Shown: piece after piece, positions 9,408 to 13,012 of the stretch
How positions within the stretch are numbered: position 1 is the first letter of the stretch
Layout of the letters: every line of letters starts with the position of its first letter
Source: Euryarchaeota archaeon UBA561
GTDB lineage: Archaea > Thermoplasmatota > Poseidoniia > Poseidoniales > Poseidoniaceae
Assembly (NCBI GenBank): GCA_002502295.1
Contig: DANX01000110.1
Coordinates: forward strand, 1 to 13,012
Direction of reading: 5' to 3'
Length of the DNA: 13,012 nucleotides
The notes under the pieces: model-generated
The model's input: the letters and a program-made list of their open reading frames with translations, nothing else
What the model was told of the DNA's origin: nothing
Databases searched by the model: none
Program-made: the position numbers and the translations under genes

Positions 9408-11698
9408 CACTCTTCCTCCAAATCGGAGGGGGGCGTGGAGCTTAACGTACAAATAATCCATTTTGAGGTTGGCGTGTTAGAAACATCAGCCGTAGAGTGC
9501 AGTGGAACAAGACTGTTCGCCTCTGGGAAGTAAGCGGCCAAGTTTTGTTTCGGAATGTCATAGGGGACGACCAACCAATTATCGGCTTTCCTGGTCTCTC
9601 CGTTAAAATGACTCATGATGGACACATTCTGCCGTGTTTTCCAACCTCTTTGAACCATATCATCGGCGTTCATGAATAAGACTCTCCGGTGTCCATGAAT
9701 GCCACGGTACCGGTCATGCAATCCGTAAATGGTGGTGTTGTATTGATCATGACTCCGCATGGTCATCAGAACATACTGACCGTCACCAACGGAAACATCC
9801 GGCAATGCATGGGTTGTGAATTGGGCCTTTCCGGTTGGAGTGGCGAAGGTTTGCGAGTCACGTGGTGGATTGGGGAGGGGGAAACCACCGGGTGTGCGAA
9901 CCCTCACGTTGTAGTCGGCGAATCCAGCAAGCGATTTCTCCATCAAGGATCGGATGTGGTCGTAATCATCAACCAGATTCATCCATTCGAGTGGCTGATT
10001 GCCGAGGGTTGCTTCCGCCATTCGCGCAACAATCCATGGTTCACTTTTGAGGTCATGTGACGCAGGTGGCAAACCACCTCTCGACCGATGCACCTGACCC
10101 ATGGAATTCTCTACGGAAACAAATTGCGGGCCAGATGATTGCACATCGCGTTCAGTACGACCCAAACATGGCAAAATCAGCGCCTCTTTTCCGGTGATGA
10201 GGTGGGAGCGATTCAGTTTGGTTGAAACTTGAACGGTCAATCCTATGTTTCGAAGCGCATTTGCCGTTTGGTCGGTGTCTGGTGCAGCTGACAGGAAGTT
10301 CCCTCCCATGCAGAAAAACACATCAACCAATCCATCAAGCATGGCTTGGATGGCATTGACCACATCGTATCCGTGGTGCCTCGGTATTGGAAATCCAAGG
10401 CCATGTTCCATGCGTTCTATGAACGCTTCTGGCGGCGCCTCCCAAATGCCGACCGTTCGGTCACCTTGAACGTTTGAGTGCCCACGAACGGGACAGAAGC
10501 CAGCACCTGGTCGGCCAACATGTCCGTTCATCAGGAGCAAATTGACGACCTCTTGAATGACTGCCACGCCATTCCGGTGTTGTGTCAACCCCATCGCCCA
10601 GCATGCGATTGTAGCTTTTGAGTGAGCCAATAGACTTCCAGCCTCCTCTATTTGCTCGCGTCGAAGGCCCGAATCAGCCTCAATTGTCTCCCAATCGACA
10701 GATTCCAATTGGCCAATCATCGTCTGGAATCCATGTGTTTTGTCGTTGATGAACGATTCATCAACGGCATTTAGGCGCAATTGATGCTTGATCAACCCCT
10801 TCATCAAAGCCGCATCACCGCCAATCCTCACCGGCAGGTGGAGGTCAGCAAGCGTGGTTGTTTTCATGTTCGCTTTCATGTAGTCTTGGGGGTGTTTGAA
10901 ACGACTCAAACCAGCTTCGGGGAGGGGATTGACGTGGATAATCTGGGCGCCGCGTTCCTTTGCATCACGCAAAGCCGTGAGCATTCGCGGATGATTGGTC
11001 CCCGGATTTTGACCAATGACCATGATCACATCTGCATGATTGAAATCATCCAATGAGACGGTCCCTTTTCCAATGCCGATTGTTTGACCGAGGCCCTTGC
11101 CGCTTGATTCGTGGCACATGTTGGAACAGTCTGGTAAATTATTTGTCCCGTAGGCCCGGACAAAGGCCTGGTAAAGAAAAGCGGCTTCATTGCTCGTGCG
11201 CCCTGATGTGTAGAACACCGATCGGTCCGGGTCGTTGGTGGCGTTTAGGTGTAATGCAATCTTCTCGAAGGCCTCATCCCACGAAATAGCTTCATAGTGG
11301 CTTGATCCTTTTCCAAGATAAACAGGCGATGCAATGCGCCCAGAGCTGTTCAATTGGTAATCGCTCATCTTAGAGAGTTCCTGGATGGAGTGTTTGGCAA
11401 AAAATTGCGGAGTCACGTTGGCCTTCATTGCCTCATCAGCAACAGCCTTTGCTCCGTTTTCACAGAATTCAAACGACGTCCTATGTTCTGGGTCCGGCCA
11501 CGCACAACCCGGGCAATCAAATCCTTCTTTTTGGTTAACCATCCGGAGAGTTCGAGCAGTTTTCGCCAGACCCATCTTCTTGATTCCATGAAGGGCCGAC
11601 GATGTTACAGCCGGTATACCTGCAGCCTTTGATTTGGGTTTTTTCAATTTGAGGGGGGTTCGGTCTTCAGGCGTTCGCGCTTCTGCCGCCTTCCGCAT
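9407..11698 (-). CDS. FdhF/YdeP-family molybdopterin oxidoreductase, alpha subunit-like
   Basis: About 763 residues; ATG at 11698, with an adjacent in-frame GTG at 11701. Counting from the GTG, a basic extension (1-55) precedes VNQKEGFDCPGCAWPDP, where C63, C66 and C80 (FEFCENG) are the likely iron-sulphur ligands. YTSGRTSNEAAFLYQ and LPDCSNMCHESSG follow; C196 falls where formate dehydrogenase H has its molybdenum-bound selenocysteine. IGQNPGTNHPRML, MGLTQHRNGVAVIQE, VRGHSNVQGDRTVGI, MGGNFLSAAPDTD and STKLNRSHLITG are hallmarks of the YdeP-like (TIGR01701) group. Molybdenum bis-MGD cofactor is expected. The true substrate of the group is unsettled; formate oxidation is possible but not shown. 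No beta or gamma subunit or hydrogenase gene is adjacent, so the electron partner is unknown. FdhD is encoded just upstream and is the expected maturation factor. Confidence 0.93.
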   Translation of the reverse strand: MRKAAEARTPEDRTPLKLKKPKSKAAGIPAVTSSALHGIKKMGLAKTARTLRMVNQKEGFDCPGCAWPDPEHRTSFEFCENGAKAVADEAMKANVTPQFFAKHSIQELSKMSDYQLNSSGRIASPVYLGKGSSHYEAISWDEAFEKIALHLNATNDPDRSVFYTSGRTSNEAAFLYQAFVRAYGTNNLPDCSNMCHESSGKGLGQTIGIGKGTVSLDDFNHADVIMVIGQNPGTNHPRMLTALRDAKERGAQIIHVNPLPEAGLSRFKHPQDYMKANMKTTTLADLHLPVRIGGDAALMKGLIKHQLRLNAVDESFINDKTHGFQTMIGQLESVDWETIEADSGLRREQIEEAGSLLAHSKATIACWAMGLTQHRNGVAVIQEVVNLLLMNGHVGRPGAGFCPVRGHSNVQGDRTVGIWEAPPEAFIERMEHGLGFPIPRHHGYDVVNAIQAMLDGLVDVFFCMGGNFLSAAPDTDQTANALRNIGLTVQVSTKLNRSHLITGKEALILPCLGRTERDVQSSGPQFVSVENSMGQVHRSRGGLPPASHDLKSEPWIVARMAEATLGNQPLEWMNLVDDYDHIRSLMEKSLAGFADYNVRVRTPGGFPLPNPPRDSQTFATPTGKAQFTTHALPDVSVGDGQYVLMTMRSHDQYNTTIYGLHDRYRGIHGHRRVLFMNADDMVQRGWKTRQNVSIMSHFNGETRKADNWLVVPYDIPKQNLAAYFPEANSLVPLHSTADVSNTPTSKWIICTLSSTPPSDLEEE

Positions 11699-11718
11699 CA
11701 CTTATCCCCAAGCCACTG

Positions 11719-11734
11719 GAAGGGAACACCCTTC
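11719..11734 (-). promoter_or_regulatory. Perfect hairpin directly after fdhD stop
   Basis: In the gap between fdhD and the molybdoenzyme gene, GAAGGG and CCCTTC form a perfect 6-bp stem around a 4-base loop. It begins on the base after the fdhD stop codon (11737-11735) and ends 17 bases before the GTG at 11701. No T-run follows, so a classical terminator is unlikely. It could mark an RNA-processing site or tune translation between the two genes. It may also be chance. Confidence 0.45.
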
Positions 11735-12523
11735 TCAATGCTTGCGTTGAAACCGACCATCAACCGGGCCAATTACGACGGCTTTGCCGTCTCGCACAAA
11801 CGAAATCAGCGTGATGTTTGCCATGCGGGCCGTCTCAGCTGCGAGCGTTGACGCTGCGCCGTATGAGGCAATCACTGGCGTCCCCATTGACGCTGCTTTG
11901 GCCACGATATCCCACCCGCAACGGCCCGAAAGAAGTAAAGCTGCAGGTTTTGCGTGGCTGCTCTTGCTCCAGAATCCATAGACCTTGTCGACGGCATTGT
12001 GGCGACCGATGTCCTCCCGAACCAGCAGTTCGCCTGGCTCGCCCAGCAGCAACCCGGCAGCATGCATTCCGCCAGTTGCCTCAAATCCATGCTGTTGGCT
12101 GCGCATTTTGTGGAGGCTTGAAACGATGCTCTCGAAAACCAGCACTTTTTCAGGCGATTGGACGGAGGGTGTCTGAGTGATTAACGAGGAGAGATTGGCC
12201 TGATCGCAAGCGCCGCATGATGACGTAACGATGGCTGACCGCGATTCAAAATCAGCGGTTCGAGTTGTTTGTAGCGTTGCAGAGAAACCATCCTCATCGC
12301 TGGATTGATGAATTTGGTCTGATTTTAGATGCGGAAAATCGTATTCCGTCGCCATGTGCCCGATGATCAGGTCATCAAGGTTTTCTGGCGATGCAAGCAG
12401 TGTTGAAACATGACGTTCATTGACGTAAAGATGAACGAGGGCTTCCGCAGCGATTGATTCACTTGCAAGGGCCCATGATTCGTGCTCGTAGCGTTGGACC
12501 ATCACATCCTCAACGTTCTTCAT
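11735..12523 (-). CDS. fdhD: FdhD, sulfurtransferase for formate-dehydrogenase-type molybdoenzymes
   Basis: 262 residues, the usual size. FdhD passes sulphur from a cysteine desulfurase to the molybdenum bis-MGD cofactor before insertion into formate-dehydrogenase-like enzymes. The sulphur-carrying motif is C103-G-A-C106 in VTSSCGACDQ. TGGMHAAGL (150-158), the conserved REDIGRHNAVDKV block (169-181), LLLSGRCGWDIVAKAA and VIASYGAASTLAAETA follow in the family order. The ATG overlaps the upstream tsr3 stop as ATGA (12523-12520), with GGGAGG seven bases before the start. Its product very probably serves the YdeP-type enzyme encoded 33 bases downstream. No obvious defect. Confidence 0.95.
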   Translation of the reverse strand: MKNVEDVMVQRYEHESWALASESIAAEALVHLYVNERHVSTLLASPENLDDLIIGHMATEYDFPHLKSDQIHQSSDEDGFSATLQTTRTADFESRSAIVTSSCGACDQANLSSLITQTPSVQSPEKVLVFESIVSSLHKMRSQQHGFEATGGMHAAGLLLGEPGELLVREDIGRHNAVDKVYGFWSKSSHAKPAALLLSGRCGWDIVAKAASMGTPVIASYGAASTLAAETARMANITLISFVRDGKAVVIGPVDGRFQRKH

Positions 12524-13012
12524 GAAATTGCCTCCCGGTCGAGGTCAAAAAATTCGAATTGCAGATCAACAAGCTCTGCGCTCGTTCTTGCTTGCGCATA
12601 GGCATCAAGCGGTTCTCGATTGAGCTCAAAGAAACGGCGACCCCACCGAAAGGCTCCCAACACGTCCTCGGCTTGTTCTCGCCTTCCGATGAGGTACAGA
12701 ATTGTGGCCAGAGCCTCTGCTGTTGTCAATTTGCCTGGCTTCCCCCAATTGACGGGGTTTGCCGCCAAAAGGAGAGGTAGCATGCGAGGTTCCAATCGGG
12801 TTTGTTTCATCACTGAAGCAACCGATTCTTCGATGTGAGCCCAACTGCAATCCAACCCAACCAGCGCCCCATGCCGCTCTAACAGAACATGATGGTCTTC
12901 AGGACCGAACACTTTCCCGCACAATGGTTCCAGAATAACGCCTCGCTTTGGAAGCGTCCGAATGGATTTGTGCAACCGGACATCACCTCGTTTGGCGGCA
13001 AGAACGGCTGTG
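12520..13012 (-). CDS. tsr3: Tsr3 (DUF367), rRNA aminocarboxypropyltransferase, 5' end beyond window
   Basis: Transfers the aminocarboxypropyl group of S-adenosylmethionine to a hypermodified uridine of small-subunit rRNA. The frame stays open to the right edge, so the N-terminus is missing. The TTG at 12975 is probably not the true start, because the residues before it (TAVLAAKRGDVRL) continue the Tsr3-like alignment. Visible motifs, in order: KRGVILEPL, GLDCSW, LPLLLAANPVNWGKPGKLTT with EALA following, GRREQAEDVL, and FRWGRRFFELNREPLDAYA. These match archaeal and eukaryotic Tsr3. A short acidic tail (about 25 residues after the last motif) follows. It is the first visible gene of the operon; its stop overlaps the fdhD start by four bases. 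The functional link between rRNA modification and molybdoenzyme maturation is not obvious and may only be shared expression. Confidence 0.92.
   Translation of the reverse strand, partial: TAVLAAKRGDVRLHKSIRTLPKRGVILEPLCGKVFGPEDHHVLLERHGALVGLDCSWAHIEESVASVMKQTRLEPRMLPLLLAANPVNWGKPGKLTTAEALATILYLIGRREQAEDVLGAFRWGRRFFELNREPLDAYAQARTSAELVDLQFEFFDLDREAIS

Noticed and set aside
9408..9461. Upstream ATG (9461) as the MFS start
   Set aside because: It would add 18 residues overlapping the oxidoreductase; the ATG at 9407 has a strong ribosome site and a TGATG coupling junction.
12520..12975. Complete Tsr3 starting at TTG 12975
   Set aside because: The frame continues to the window edge with Tsr3-like residues upstream, so the gene is 5'-truncated by the window instead of starting at this TTG.

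Overview
The window looks archaeal, most likely a marine Thermoplasmatota/Euryarchaeota lineage of the Poseidoniales (Marine Group II) type. Several features suggest this. There is a Tsr3-type rRNA modification gene and a DUF835 protein. There is a very acidic zinc-ribbon/EF-hand membrane protein with a poly-aspartate tail. Shine-Dalgarno sites resemble GGAGGTGA, and TATA-like boxes lie upstream of some genes. Base composition is near 50% GC and coding density is very high. The lineage is inferred from gene content, not proven. No rRNA, tRNA, CRISPR array or insertion sequence was seen.

Layout, left to right. (1) About 1-1606, minus strand: a membrane protein with two zinc ribbons, four EF-hands and two membrane helices, running off the left edge inside a poly-Asp tract. 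(2) 1723-2595, plus: a DUF835 protein, head-to-head with gene 1 across a roughly 100-bp region holding a TATA-like box. (3) 6167-2584, minus: hutU then hutH, joined by a 4-nt ATGA overlap, giving the first two steps of histidine degradation. The urocanase is the long, animal-like form. (4) 6274-8163, plus: a membrane-anchored X-Pro dipeptidyl-peptidase/CocE-like serine hydrolase, divergent from hutU. (5) >13012-8151, minus: a tight operon of tsr3 (5' end outside the window), fdhD, a YdeP-type molybdopterin oxidoreductase and an MFS transporter.

How the genes may work together. The anchored S15 peptidase and the hut pair fit a peptide-scavenging life style, with peptides cut at the cell surface and histidine deaminated to urocanate and then imidazolone propionate. 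hutI and the later steps are not in the window. FdhD is the sulfurtransferase that activates formate-dehydrogenase-type molybdoenzymes, and the enzyme it most likely serves is encoded just downstream. Both convergent gene pairs (DUF835/hutH and peptidase/MFS) overlap at their 3' ends by 12-13 bp, so the genome is extremely compact. No stretch over 300 bp lacks a gene.

No wholly new multi-gene system stands out. The most unusual single item is the zinc-ribbon/EF-hand/poly-Asp membrane protein. Next are the tsr3-fdhD-molybdoenzyme coupling and the short palindromes at operon and convergent junctions.
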